A stretch of DNA of 64,000 bases from Tethya wilhelma (taxonomy: Eukaryota > Porifera > Demospongiae > Tethyida > Tethyidae), in the NCBI GenBank assembly GCA_964030475.1, contig CAXIPT010000002.1, positions 1,686,519 through 1,750,518 on the forward strand. The letters run 5' to 3'. Positions 1 to 11,089 of this stretch are shown piece after piece. Below the pieces are notes generated by a model. It had not been told where the DNA came from and did not search any database. It was given only the letters and a program-made list of their open reading frames with translations. The position numbers and the translations under genes were made by a program. Every line of letters begins with the position of its first letter. The first letter of the stretch is position 1.

Positions 1-23
1 AGGAAGACCATAAGGAATTGGGA

Positions 24-690
24 AAATGAAAGCACCGAGGTGCATAAGCCTCGGCACACTGAACTGATGCAAAACTAAACATGCATGCGTGACCTAGAAC
101 CAGCACCGTGATGGTCCACTGAGACGTGTCAGCATAGCAAAATTGTTTTGGTTATAATATTTAAACCTCTGCTTAGAAATTCATTGAATATAGTTTTGAC
201 GCTTGTAGTGCTTGCAAATTGAATGTAGCTAGCTATCTCAGTACAGTATCTGCCAGTCAACCTGACAGGCATTGATACAAAGCACGCAACTAACCTACCA
301 ATGATGGATACTTTTACACAAAGTATTATCTCAATTTGCAATCAATGAGATACTTACCTGCTCCAGCAGCCAGCCAAACTCAAGTCCTCTAGGAGTCCAT
401 GCTGTTTCTAGATAACGCACACTATACTAGGCAGGATCAATAGGTGCACTTTCGAAGCTAAGCACTCAAAAGAAGTTCAAAAGCCTCAAATCTCAGAAAC
501 TACAGTGTTTGCAAGATTCTACACAACAAATTTCTAGATAATTTTGATTAATAACGTAAGTACCTTCCGTTTGGACCATAGAGCTGCCATTCTTCAGATA
601 ATCTAGTAACAGATAGATTCACACACAAAACGACTACCGTAATCCTTTGCACGTGCTACGCACGTGCCAAGGCTTAATGATATCCATTCA
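24..690 (+). repeat. Dispersed repeat DR1, copy 1
   Basis: The segment starts with a hairpin-like CACCGAGGTG followed by GCATAAGCCTCGGCACACT, has TCTAGATAACGCACAC near 409-423, and ends with CACGTGCTACGCACGTG (652-668, a 7-bp stem around TAC) and GGCTTAAT. The same blocks in the same order occur at 48658-49415, and parts of them occur in reverse orientation at 50345-50660 and 52184-52499. No coding capacity is seen. It is most likely a non-autonomous transposon or a fragment of one. The exact ends are uncertain. Confidence 0.6.
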
Positions 691-1265
691 TTGTATTTTG
701 CTAAACGTAAGCCAAATTACAGTACAGAATATGAGTGTAATTATTTGCCAGTTAAAGTGGTACAGTGCCTGAGATGTTAGGATCGAGCCAACTTTGTACT
801 GAAAGATGACAACCTATAATATCATTTAAAAGCTCATCATTATATGCTAGTTACAATGGTAAATCGTTCATTTTCATCCAATGACTGATGATAGTCAAGG
901 TGGTATAGAAAAAGCACCTATAAGCACCTTGCGCATATCCAAGAGTAGGAAGGTCATGTGGAACTGGGACCTTTACCATTGGATTCAGTGCAGTGAGAGC
1001 ATTCAAATAGTACCAATTTTGTGGTGTTTTGCTAAATTAGCTCTTCACTCAAAGTGCTGAATATGAGTATATTTATTTGCCAGTTGGAGTAGTACGAGGT
1101 ATCCTCTATTAGGCTGTATGGAAGTGGGACCTTTATCATTGGATTCAGAACAATGAGAGAATTCAAATGATATCCATTTTGTTGTGTTTTGCTAAACTTA
1201 GGCCAAATATTAGCCTTTCACACCTAAAGTAGAGAATATGAGTGTAATTAAAGTGTTACAAATTC
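676..1265 (+). repeat. Three diverged direct repeats
   Basis: A block reading roughly GGGACCTTTA(C/T)CATTGGATTCAG, then a TTTTGCTAAA segment, then GAATATGAGTGTAATTA, is present in diverged form near 676-760, 959-1085 and 1118-1255. The spacing is irregular. No ORF of interest. This looks like an old tandem duplication. Confidence 0.55.
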
Positions 1266-1820
1266 TGAATTGGTATCCTCCAAACAATGGCACCATTTGA
1301 AAGCTCATTTTATGCTGTACAACCTCCACTTTTATACAATAAACCATTGACTGAATCCTCAACTTCCTTTGCCCCTTTCTAGTTTAAAAAATCCAGACAA
1401 AGCATTACCATCTTCTGAAATCGATTAAAAAATACCCTAAAAATGTAGCTGCAGTCTTGGAGATTTATAAAAAAAAACTTAAAAACAGAATCGAAAGCTC
1501 CCACTCTAGCACAAAAACTGGCCAAAGAGGCGGTGTTCAGTCCAGAAGTAATGAAAAAATGTACTCCAATGGGAAGCCGGGATCTACCACAAACTGAACT
1601 CTATGACATCAAGGTTGAAATATGAAAGATTCTTCCACACTTTTGGAATGCAAAACATGAGTATGAGAGTGTCTGGTCTCTTTGTCTCAAGTCAATTGAG
1701 CAGGCATGCAAGCGTTGCAGGTCTGAAACAAGTGCTTGATTTTAACTTACCAGTAGCAGACTCTAACTCTATGCTTATATTATTGTGTATAATAAATACA
1801 TTAGAAGGTAAAATTTAAAA

Positions 1821-1824
1821 TTGT

Positions 1825-1864
<40 letters not shown>
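1821..1864. repeat. (GT)n(GA)n microsatellite
   Basis: An uninterrupted GT run passes into a GA run. A short AGAAGGTAAAA motif occurs on both sides, so a small duplication flanks the array. Confidence 0.9.
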
Positions 1865-2896
1865 TTATTGTACATAGAAGGTAAAAATTTTAAAATGTGT
1901 GAGCAAGAGAAAGAGAGAGGGACATTCATACAATATCAATATCCAGTAGCAGCTCCTTGACTTTTGGTATTAAATGTTCCAATGTACTTGCGGCACTTCT
2001 CGACTGTTAGTCTTCCAGAAATCTTAAATTTCTACTAGTTGGTGTACCTTAAATTTTCCAAATAAAGCCCATCTCAAAAACACATTTTGAACAAAGAAAT
2101 CAGAATGGGAATAGATACATTTATAATTATATTATACAAGCTGTACTTAATACTGGTCCAATTCACTTACTTCCAAACTGACCAATCAAAACCTACCTAG
2201 TAGCACTAAAAGATAACAGACTTTCATTGGACAGTCAGTCAGTTTCACAGCGGCACACAAAGCTTCAACTTGGAAAAAGACCTAGGCGTATTTCTTGGAC
2301 TCACCACTAAGTTTTTCACCATAGAAAAGTTGCAGATCAACTGTCAAGTAAAAGCCAGCCAGTCAACTGTCATGTCCCAACATTTCCAGATGCCACTGAC
2401 AGACAAGTGCAATAATACATGACTGCATGAATATCTCATTGGGTGCTCCTGATTAGTGCATGTAGATACTGCAAGGTACAAAAGGTGTAACTCTCTTGCA
2501 TGTCAAAATATTCCAACAATATTTCAATACTTGAGCATATACCTACAAATTTCTGTACAAAAATATATTATACTGCATCAAGTACACTTCTTGACAAATT
2601 TTTACTAACTAGGCAACTTACATGTATACATATTTGGTTGAATACTTCGGGCACTAGCAAAAGTTTGCATTAACTGAGTATTGTTTCTCACAGAATTTGC
2701 AAGGCTTATTCTTGCAGGTAGAGCCAGCATCGGGAAGATTATGCATGTATTTGTGATAGATTTCTTACCATCAGCTTCTGTCTCTTTCCCAGGAATGTCT
2801 GCTGAGATTGTTCCACAATAATTATGATGCCACATGCACATGTACTCACTTAGTATAATAGTTACACACCTCATCTTTGACTTTCTAAATTTCCAG
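1865..2896. other. Non-coding stretch, nothing recognised
   Basis: AT-rich sequence with only short chance ORFs. I see no motif, terminal inverted repeat or protein similarity in it. Confidence 0.4.
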
Positions 2897-3301
2897 ATGA
2901 TGAATCTGCACCTGATGTAGATGACATTTTGGATAATATGTCCATCTCGCTTCCTCCAACATCACGTTCAAATCAAATCCACCAACTCGTACTCACTTCA
3001 TCGAGAGACCAGTGACAGCTCCGATTTCTGGGCCACCAATGCTAAGCAGTGGACCTTGCCGGTTTATCCTCCAGATGAAATGAGTCTGACAGCACCAATC
3101 TCCATGACTCCAAATCTGGGTGTTCTAGTCTCTAGCACTCCAATGCCTGCATTCACAGCTGCACCAGCTTTTACTCTACCGACAGTTCTAAGCCCACCAC
3201 CTCCAGCATTCAGAGAGCCAGCTTTTACCCCACCAACAGTGTTGAACCCAAAACCGAGGCGACCCATGGTACTGAATCGTCGTCCTAGCTGGCACAAATA
3301 G
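2897..3301 (+). CDS. Candidate 3'-terminal exon(s), proline-rich protein
   Basis: A good splice acceptor (TTTCTAAATTTCCAG, ending at 2896) precedes an acidic stretch (DDESAPDVDDILDN). A second frame, open from 2921 to a stop at 3299-3301, is rich in Pro, Ala and Thr, with TPMPAFTAAPAFTLPTV- and PAFTPPTVLNPKPRR-like repeats. The two frames are not joined here, so either an unseen intron or a frameshift separates them. I do not recognise a family. Base composition is clearly less AT-rich than the surroundings, the main reason to take it seriously. It could also be a pseudogene. Confidence 0.35.
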
Positions 3302-3634
3302 TGGGACCATATCTCCAGCAAGAGTAGCTGTGAGGATTCGGAGCAGGGGTAGACCGGGACAATCTCGGCCAATATGACCCTTCTTCATTATAAGTGCATA
3401 CTAAAATACATGAAGTGTGTCATTAAATTCCAATCAATTTTGCACTAATAGTATAGCTTACCTTCAACAGCCTGCACACCCATTGGTTTATGGTGTGCAG
3501 TTCTTATCACTATATTATACTGGAAAAAAAAGAAAAGAAAAAAAGACGTGGTTATCTTTCAATGTGGGCATGAACTATCACGTGAACTTTTTATTTTTTT
3601 AAATCTGCACAGTTGGTAGCAATTGTGCTTCTAT

Positions 3635-3981
3635 ACTCTGTCTGAGCTGAGTTGGCCATCCGGTTGACCGTCCATGTGTTGAATGCGAAGAATGCGCAGC
3701 GCGATAAACAAAGTGCACGTGAGCTCTACGGATGCTCTACGTAAATGTCACATGATTTAAAGGTGAGAGCGAGCATTAATTAGAAAGAACGCTAAACGGC
3801 TCGCATAGCTTTGTATGGCGAGTTTTGTTTCTCCAAGTTCCAAGAAGAGCAGCAAAGCGCTTTTTATATATTTTGTCCGGGTTGGAGAGCTGAGCAGATT
3901 CATCCAAGTCCTGTCCAATTTGCATTTTCTGTTCGTGAGTTATTCGCACAAAAGTGAGTGCCAACTCAGCTCAGACAGAGT
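3635..3981. mobile_element. Short inverted-repeat element (MITE-like)
   Basis: A perfect 22-bp inverted repeat bounds the segment: it opens with ACTCTGTCTGAGCTGAGTTG at 3635 and closes with the reverse complement ending at 3981. The interior (about 300 bp) has no coding capacity. I could not see a convincing target-site duplication, so the class is unassigned. Confidence 0.65.
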
Positions 3982-5093
3982 TTAGTACAGTAATGGACTT
4001 ACTGGCTCGAGGATTATTGCATTTAATAATAGTAATACTTAATTTTATTACCACATAGATCCAAATCCATGACGGCAATTCATCGTTTAGACAATTGGCT
4101 CCCATACCTAGGTCTGGTCCAAATCGAGTTCCAAATCGAGTTCACAGTCGACCATACTGAGGTGCCGATGAGCAACAACTTTGAACACTTTCCAGCCTAT
4201 GATACTGGCCTGTTGAGGCTGTTCTGATCTCAATCAAGCTCCAAGTTGATTCTGTATCTAGCTACCTTCAATTATTCACTTTAAGATATATGATCATCTT
4301 TTGATTTTGTATTTATCATTTCAGTTCATTCTTGTACATCTTATTTCATCTGTAGAAGCTTACGTCCTTTGATACTTGTTTGCAAACAAGAAATAAATCT
4401 AAGAAAGCAATATAGCTAATATATATAGTTACCAAGCCCATGCAAACAGCCCAGATCATGTCAGAGGCCGAGAAGCTAGAGTGCGCCTTTGCTGAGCTGG
4501 CATGACTGTTAATTGCATTCCAATCATGTGACCACAATATATTGCGAAGGGAATTGATCACGTATACCGTGCAGAAGAGGCGAGTTAATTACGACACGAC
4601 AGCTCCATGTCATGCATGCTGAGCTCGCATTTTGATCATTTCAGTACTTATATATTGCTCCTAGTGTCACGTGCAAATTGTCCACATGACACGGAGCTGT
4701 CATACCTGGAGGAGGTACGACATCTCTGTGTCATGCTGAGCTGGCATTTTTAAGTGCACTTTGTTCTCACGTAATTATCAAGGGTTGAGTGATGATGATT
4801 CTGCCATGCGTATAGACACATCTCATGAACAACTGAGCATTCTTTTTTTCTCAGTACTCAGCCCACTAGCAAGACAATATTGGAGCTTTTAAATAGGCAC
4901 TATTCATAATATGTTTGTCAACAGTTTGGTAGTCTTGTTCAATTCCATTACATTCTGAGCACATACACATTGCACTACGAAGGCACTTTCTTGGCGAATC
5001 TGAAACATACCAAAAAAAAAAAACAACAACACAGCTTTGTACAAGAAATGTAGCCAATAAAATTATGACAAACATGTGTTCCCTATACTATTG
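3982..5093. other. Non-coding stretch with a short inverted duplication
   Basis: No gene recognised. Around 4596-4740 a segment containing GACAGCTCCATGTCATGC is followed by related segments, one in inverse (GACACGGAGCTGTCAT) and one in direct orientation (GACATCTCTGTGTCATGC). The rest is AT-rich sequence. Confidence 0.4.
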
Positions 5094-5430
5094 TTAGCTT
5101 AGTGAGGTGTACAACACAGATGCAAGTCTCTCAAGTTCCAGACTTGCAGCGCAAGTGAGTTCTATGAGCAATTGGAGCCCAGCACAAGATTCAATCTCGA
5201 ATCCAGGTATGCCATCTCGAGGCTGGCTGAGGCATTCATCAGACTCCAGGTCACTAGTGCTCAGATCATCACTACAACCTATCTTCATACTAGACCTGCT
5301 GACCTTCACCGGAGACCAGCTGAAGGTACCATCTCCACGATCCACACAGACACCAGGGGTGTCATTTGCTTCATAATAAAACACCGGAGAATCCACATCA
5401 GCTGGGCTCAGGTGCGACTCTGGGATGATA
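5094..5430 (-). CDS. Candidate exon of an unknown minus-strand gene
   Basis: The minus strand reads open through a relatively GC-rich segment, with a possible acceptor (CTGAGCCCAG) upstream near 5403-5412, and encodes about 100 residues beginning VDSPVFYYEANDTPGV. Residues are mixed acidic and serine-rich, with a hydrophobic segment LQLLIELTCAASLELERLAS near the end. The plus strand is also open here, which weakens the call. No family recognised. Confidence 0.35.
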
Positions 5431-5679
5431 AGTCACATTAGTAGATGCTGATCTAAAAGCTGAAGCAAGTATTACGAATCTGAACATTTTGTGCCACTTT
5501 CACAAGTGCTCGGCATGTTACAAATTATGTTTGTATTTGAGTGAGCAATATTAGGGTAAAATATTGGCATCTTGAGCTAGAGAAATATCTTACCATCAGA
5601 ACACCTAATATCGTCAGTTATACAATCAATTGTAGTGGATGTGCGTATAACGTCTTGTGAGTTATCAATTAATTCCAAT

Positions 5680-5931
5680 TGCCTAACATTGACCTTACCG
5701 AAGATGATGAATTTGGAATAGTGGTGCTATCAACTCCAACACAACAGGAAATGAAGCCCAAACCATCGATTACTCGCTTTATATTGAAGGATTATGGTCA
5801 TTGCATCTCAGTAGCAGAAGGACACCTTTGTAATGCCACTGAACTGTTTGGAAGTCAAGTTTCAACCAAGTGGAGTGATGTATTGAAACTTTTGAAGTCT
5901 TTTGGCTACCCAAATCCCACTCATTACAAGG
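5680..5931 (+). CDS. Candidate internal exon, unknown protein
   Basis: Open frame of about 84 codons (starting NIDLTEDDEFGIVVLSTPT) that ends at a consensus donor, CATTACAAG followed by GTGTGTG, nine bases before the N at 5940. It has an acidic N-terminal part and a C-terminal part with WSDVLKLLKSFGYPNPTHYK. The last motif resembles short helical segments found in transposon-encoded proteins, but I cannot name the family. The rest of the gene is lost at the gap. Confidence 0.4.
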
Positions 5932-5939
5932 TGTGTGTT

Positions 5940-5940
5940 N
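5940..5940. other. Assembly N
   Basis: A single N separates a plus-strand exon-like segment from a minus-strand one, so this join may be artificial. Confidence 0.9.
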
Positions 5941-6078
5941 AACTGCATACCATTTAATCAAACGCCTTTGAACATACGGTATGTCTTGCACTGAATTTTG
6001 TGCTTGATCGCATTCAAGTTCGTCTTCACTATCTTTCCCCCAAGCTTCAGTAGTAAGGTCTTCAGTATCCCTTTCCTC
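5941..6078 (-). pseudogene. Acidic exon of a transposase-domain (CACTA/EnSpm-like) protein
   Basis: On the minus strand an acceptor (ATTATAG) directly upstream of 6078 opens a frame rich in Glu/Asp (EERDTEDLTTEAWGKDSEDE), ending in IPYVQRRLIKWYAV before the N. Its position downstream of the zinc-finger exon at 6173-6565 and its acidic character fit the linker between the N-terminal zinc finger and the core of metazoan transposase-domain proteins. The family assignment rests on the neighbouring exon. Confidence 0.4.
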
Positions 6079-6172
6079 CTATAATTCAGTATAGTATCAA
6101 TCTCTGAGATGATACGCTCGTGTGAAATACCTATACATGCATGCAGATCAATTATTAAGTTAGTTAATGTAC

Positions 6173-6565
6173 CTCTGATTCATCATAGTTGCTTTGCTCA
6201 CAATCACTACTGTTTTCACCAATACTTCCAAAATTCTCAGGCCTGAACTGTTGTTCGAACGTTCATAGTCCTGTTGCACGTCATCAAATGGTGGTGGCTC
6301 AAAGCTTTGTAAGTAATCATCAGACAAAGACGGTGGTTTAAAACTTGGTGAATCATATTGACTGCCATAGTCCAATGTAACGTTAGCAGCCTGTTTCCAT
6401 GTCATTGTACTTTATCAAAGTAAAGGGCTGCATGGTTATAGTATGTGGACTTTGACACATAACCATTGCAGTGGGGACAAAACTTATCACGACGTGATTG
6501 CTTGCTTTGTGGTGTCTCAATCTCATGAGAAGATCTTGTATTACCTCTCTTTGACATATTAACAA
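6173..6565 (-). pseudogene. N-terminal zinc-finger exon of a CACTA/EnSpm-like transposase-domain protein, frameshifted
   Basis: From an ATG at 6565 the minus strand encodes MSKRGNTRSSHEIETPQSKQ, then a C2H2-type finger-like CPHCNGYVSKSTYYNHAALY, which resembles the N-terminus of the multi-copy transposase-domain proteins of invertebrates. The frame stops at FDKVQ. A second frame carries on (TWKQAANVTLDYGSQYDSPS) into an acidic, proline-rich segment, and a third reaches a consensus donor (GAATCAGAG followed by GTACAT) at 6173. At least two frameshifts therefore disable it. This is a family assignment from recalled motif similarity, not a search. Confidence 0.5.
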
Positions 6566-7147
6566 CTGAGTTTAGACTTTAGACTGTAACCTAGTAAAAC
6601 TGCATGGAAATTTGATGAGCAGACTGGTTACTATCCTAACATCATGGTGTGCATTATATGTAAAGGGAAGTGACTTCAATGCTATAGTGTGAACATTAAA
6701 CTTTGTGGTCAATTATTGTGTAACATGCAGCCTGATCATCTTTTGTATCATATCGATGTTTGGGGTAAATGGCTGTTTACACTCTTAGGTGATAATCTGT
6801 TCGAATAATATGTTCCTTATTAGCAAACATGCAGCAGCTGCTGCTAATGTAATCATAATTATTATAATTATTGTAATTTACTTACTGGCTCTTGACCACT
6901 AATGACCAGTCTGTATTCATTATAATATGCTATGAGTGCATGCATAAATTATAATTGTGACAATGTCACAATGTTTATAATTGTCATTGACTTGAATAGT
7001 TTTTGTTCCTTGTGTTGCTTTGAGCACTAAAGTTCACTATCAGTGAACTGAATCTCTTATAATTGGGCCACTATTAGTTTACTTAACAGTAAAACCACAA
7101 CCAGGTGACACTACAATAGTAAACTACATGGGAAACTTAGAGTAGTA
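6566..7147. other. AT-rich non-coding stretch
   Basis: No gene, inverted repeat or tandem structure that I can support. Confidence 0.4.
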
Positions 7148-7346
7148 GTTTACTGCAGAAGTAAACTATTCATGTAGTAAAACTTCAGTAATTCATTAAG
7201 TGCAACCTTAAAGTAATCTATGGGAAAACAGGATGTGTTTTGCAGTGNGTTTACTGCAGAAGTAAACTATTCATGTAGTAAAACTTCAGTAATTCATTAA
7301 GTGCAACCTTAAAGTAATCTATGGGAAAACAGGATGTGTAGTGCAG
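7148..7346. repeat. 99-bp duplication flanking an assembly N
   Basis: Bases 7148-7246 (GTTTACTGCAGAAGTAAACT...) recur almost exactly at 7248-7346, with the single N at 7247 between them. This is the pattern expected when two contig ends that overlap were not merged. A true tandem duplication is the alternative. Confidence 0.8.
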
Positions 7347-7349
7347 TGT

Positions 7350-7890
7350 GCACACCAAGTACAACACAAGAATATCGAATATATTTTACGGTGCAAGCAG
7401 CCAATAATGCAAGTAGTGTGAAAGTGGATAACAATGGAAACTGGAGAACCTGGTGAAGCAATCTTTATCGTCTTCATGAACTTTGTGAGTTTGACCCTGT
7501 GAAAGATTTAGCTATTGATACTATGCACAAAAACCCACCTTCTTGGAAGTAATGAATGCTTATGGCCAGACCTAAAGAAGAATAGTCTTCTCAAATAATC
7601 TGATCTTATTGCTGGGTTAGATGAAGTACGGTGGACAGTTGAACTCAAAGATGGAAGATCACCCACCTACTGTACTAAAGCCCAATTACTGACTTTTCTA
7701 CTGTTTATCGAAAAGGAGAGCACGTTATAGTCTGAGATGCAGGGACAGATGGTTGGTGGAAATCACTCACATATTAGCTATGGCCCTTTTGCAAACAAAC
7801 TCAATAAAACGAATCTATTAGTCTTCTCAAGTGGTTCATCGATCTGTCAAAAGTGATGAGTGGACAAAGCAACCTGTATTGGTACATAGA
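7350..7890 (+). pseudogene. Possible decayed coding relic
   Basis: Short open segments in shifting frames (TPSTTQEYRIYFTVQAANNA, LYRLHELCEFDPVKDLAIDT, IAGLDEVRWTVELKDGRSPT) suggest decayed protein-coding sequence broken by stops. I do not recognise the family, and chance cannot be excluded. Confidence 0.2.
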
Positions 7891-7892
7891 GA

Positions 7893-8750
7893 CTATAGAA
7901 GACTGCATGTGTCAATCCCCTGAAGCATCGGAAAGTTATGCCATATCGATATTCAAGTTAATTGTATATTCCCAGTACGGTAGTACTGGGTACACAGGAA
8001 TGGCACGGATGGCCCATTAGCGCAATACAAATATTCACGCGAATAACTCTGCAAAAACTGAGCGCTTAGCATTAAAAGGCTTCTAAAGCTACTATTTAGC
8101 TCTTTTTCTAACATGGCCTAAAAACATCGCTAAAGTAACAAACGCAAATATGCCAAACCTCCAATTTTCTCCATCTTCTTCTTCTTCTTCTTTTTCTATC
8201 TTGGCTCAACTATTCTCAGAGACTATTCACTTTTAGAAGCTGATTCTTGAACGAACGAACTTGCATGGTTTCTTCCGGTACAGTCGCTTTTGTCATTGGT
8301 TTTTAGCGCCTCCGCCATTAATTTCTACACTCATGAATAATTCATTAGCTTCTAGAGGATTCGATTTGACAACCCTTTCCACACACAAAAGTGTGCGTTA
8401 TTTGGAATTAAATGCACTGAAGTTGCTATTTTGTCATACCTGGTTGCTCTTCTTAAGAGATGAATCAGGACTTTGATTATCATAACAAATAGAAAGACAA
8501 GTAAATCTTATGATACAGCTCCTGCCTCCAAATGACTGAGATGTGTGTTTCACTTCAGTATCAAGCAGGCTACACAAGTTGTGACTTCAAGTACCAGCTC
8601 AGCAGCCTGCCGCTGGCTCAGTGAGTCTGGCTTCCCAGACTACTAGCTCAGTAGCTAGCTACACACACCAACTCAAATGTAATTTGTAGAAATATGGAAA
8701 AATGAGAACAAACAAGTAAAAAAAACATTGGAAATGTAATGAGACACAGG
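7893..8750 (-). repeat. 1.1-kb dispersed repeat R1, inverted copy cut by an N
   Basis: Reverse complement of the R1 repeat found at 36797-37875 and 62908-64000. It begins with sequence matching the right end of the window, includes CCCAGTACGGTAGTACTGGG (7970-7989), the GCGCAATACAAATATTCACG block and the GAA/TTC-rich tract, and ends at ACACAGG just before the N at 8751. In the other copies a large hairpin begins at that point. No protein recognised. Confidence 0.75.
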
Positions 8751-8751
8751 N
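8751..8751. other. Assembly N at the edge of a foldback hairpin
   Basis: The N falls exactly where the intact R1 copies enter a roughly 95-bp-arm inverted repeat, so the join probably reflects assembly failure at a hairpin. Confidence 0.7.
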
Positions 8752-8789
8752 GCAGTTGATTGCTAAGTAAATTGCTGGGTCATCGATTG

Positions 8790-9076
8790 AAGTGCAACAA
8801 CATTTTCCTTGCTTACATTATGGGATTAGTATTGGCTCATCTTCTGTTGCTACTTCACTCACATTCGCTCTAAAAGAAAATTCTCTAACCAAAAGTTATC
8901 ATGATGCACATAAATTAGTGGATTGCCTTCTGTCACCTGTTCATGAATATCATTGGTATGTAAATGTTTGTATAGTATTACATGACACTGCATTAAAAAA
9001 GTATGCCAAGTGTCCACAATGTGATGAGCCTCGATACAAGCAACAATGTTTCAAGCAAATGTTTCCATCAAAGTGA
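8790..9076 (+). pseudogene. Fragment of a CACTA/EnSpm-like transposase-domain protein
   Basis: An open frame of 94 codons contains KSYHDAHKLVDCLLSPVHEY followed by a zinc-ribbon-like ALKKYAKCPQCDEPRYKQQC. The DAH.L...L.P...Y segment followed closely by CP.C.E.RY is characteristic of the region before the catalytic core in metazoan EnSpm-type transposase-domain proteins. The frame stops shortly after the ribbon and no catalytic core follows, so this is a fragment. It may belong to the same family as the minus-strand exons at 5.9-6.6 kb. Confidence 0.55.
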
Positions 9077-9639
9077 AATATCACAACTAATCAGGGGAGT
9101 TAAAAGAGTTCGCGTATAAAAGGGGCATGGCCGGGGACGAAATTAAAAATGATGTCAGAATAAAATTGGTAATTAGGCAAGTGACTTACTCGCACGGTTT
9201 TACAGTATGTTTTACTGAGTTTTACAGCTAGAGAGCGCCACAATTGAACACTTTCTGCAGAAAAAATTCCTGTTTCAAACTTTTATGTGAGAGTTAATTT
9301 ATGTACTTCAATATTGCAATGCCATCTTGACTACTGGCCGAAAAATGGTGATGAAAGGTGTACATTAAATAGAAAGGCTTTCTTGAAAAAATTAATACTT
9401 TCCAGATAGACAGATGTGCATTATTTGGAATCACTTCCTGCTGGTTGTGCTGAACTTTCTGTAACCTTTCAGTCGTCAATAATTAGGAGGTGAATATTAT
9501 GTTACACTTATTATGTAGTTGTAACTCTAAGGAAATGAGCAACGCAAGTATACTTTTCTTAACCTGCTTTTACATATATTGATTGATAGCTTAGATTATG
9601 CATGCTAACTGAGTAACTATCATAATTTGTGATTCATAG
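9077..9639. other. Non-coding stretch
   Basis: No gene. A segment near 9285-9385 (TTAATTTATGTAC, CCATCTTGACTAC, AGGTGTACATTAAATAGAAAGG) recurs in diverged form near 10060-10135, so an old duplication is present. Confidence 0.45.
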
Positions 9640-9870
9640 AATTGTGAAAAAATGAGAACAAGTGAAAAAAACAATTGGCTAAATTGTAAAAGTAAGCGAA
9701 CAAGCTGTTTGAGTGTGTAAAGAATTATTTCTATGGGTACAATGAGGGACCCGATATGAAAAGAGAGTACTACATGCAGCCCACACAGAAAAAATTCTGC
9801 AAACAGCCAATCCTTCTTATTTGCTTTCTTTTTACGATTTAGTCATTCCTACATTTAAATTGATATCTCC
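9640..9870. repeat. Diverged foldback-hairpin repeat (FBH)
   Basis: A degenerate copy of the hairpin repeat best seen at 36805-37050: TGGCTAAATTGTAAAAGTAAGC on one arm and CTTTCTTTTTACGATTTAGTCATTCC on the other, around a loop containing ATGCAGCCC. Confidence 0.55.
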
Positions 9871-10564
9871 TTCTTTAATCCCCAAAGTTAGAGCTGTAGC
9901 TTTCTTGTCGATTGTGTTGTCATGGAAACAAGCATACAAAGACTTTGCATGATACTCTACATCTGAATACACTCATTAAATATTTAAAGTAATGAATAAT
10001 TAGGCAGAGCATAAGACCCGCATAAGACCCGGGGCATGGCAACCAAACTTTTGTGTGAAAATTAATTTATGTACGTTTGCTATGGCATCTTGGCTACATA
10101 TTGGTTATAAAAGGTGTGCATTAAATAGAAAGGTATAATAATTCACCATCAAAACAGTGTAGTAAGTACATGTATGTGGTAAGAAAAATAATCTATAAGC
10201 TACAGTACCTTACAAAGTTGTTGGAAGAGGTTATGTGGACTCATTAAAATCTGCAAGAGACTCAGAAAGATTTGATGATTGCCTTTTAGCCAATATTTCA
10301 AGCACCTTTTGCTCTGTACAAACTTTAGTATCTCACATAATTCACTTCAGTGGTAGTAAAAGAGACTTTGATGCTGTCCTATTAGCAACTGTGTTTCTGT
10401 TCTGGCTTAGCTGGAGTATAATGGCTTATTCTGACTGAAATGGTTCTCTGGCTCTTAAGGCATTATGTTGCTTCTGCTCAGAATAGTTAAAAGGTTGTGC
10501 CTTTTCTATATACTATGCTCATGTGCAGTGGAAGCCTTTGTTTGTTGAGTTTATGTTCATAGCG

Positions 10565-11010
10565 TTTTCCAATTAATGCCCACTACACATGTTTCAGAGT
10601 GAGAGTGCTGTTTACTTCTCCTTACAAGGTGAGTGAGTGACTGAGTGACTAAATGACTGAGTGACCGAGTGAGTGGGTGGGTTAGTGAGTGTTTTTACCC
10701 TTTACTGCCGGTATTTACAAGACATGAGCACGTGACAAGCTTCGAAGTTCAATAGATTTCTGAGTGTCTTTGGCTTTCTTTCTCCATGGCTTTGAGCAGC
10801 TCTCTTAACTAAACTTATAAATATCTAGCCAAACTATCCTTGCATCTAAGTAGCAATTTTGAAGCTTGTGCCTCGAGTTTTCTATAATTAATGCCCAGTA
10901 CATGTGCCAGTCCATGAGGGAGTGCTGTTCACTTGTCCTTAAATGACTGAGTGACTGAGTGAGTGGGTGGGTTTGGTGAGTGTTTCAACCCTTTACAGCC
11001 TGTAATTAGA
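10565..11010 (+). repeat. Two diverged direct repeats with GAGT-rich tract
   Basis: The order AATTAATGCCCA, GTGCTGTT.ACTT, CTTA, (GAGTGACT)n, GAGTGGGTGGG, ACCCTTTAC is found at about 10572-10712 and again at about 10890-11005. The region between shows no gene. Confidence 0.65.
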
Positions 11011-11089
11011 GGATGTTGAAATGCTGACTTCAAATTTTAATTTTAGTGCTGTTAATAATTATTAACACTGATTTTCTAGCTCAATCGCA

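Noticed and set aside
5107..5441. Two plus-strand frames over the same segment as the minus-strand exon candidate
   Set aside because: The minus-strand reading has the better residue composition and a plausible acceptor; the plus readings look like shadows.
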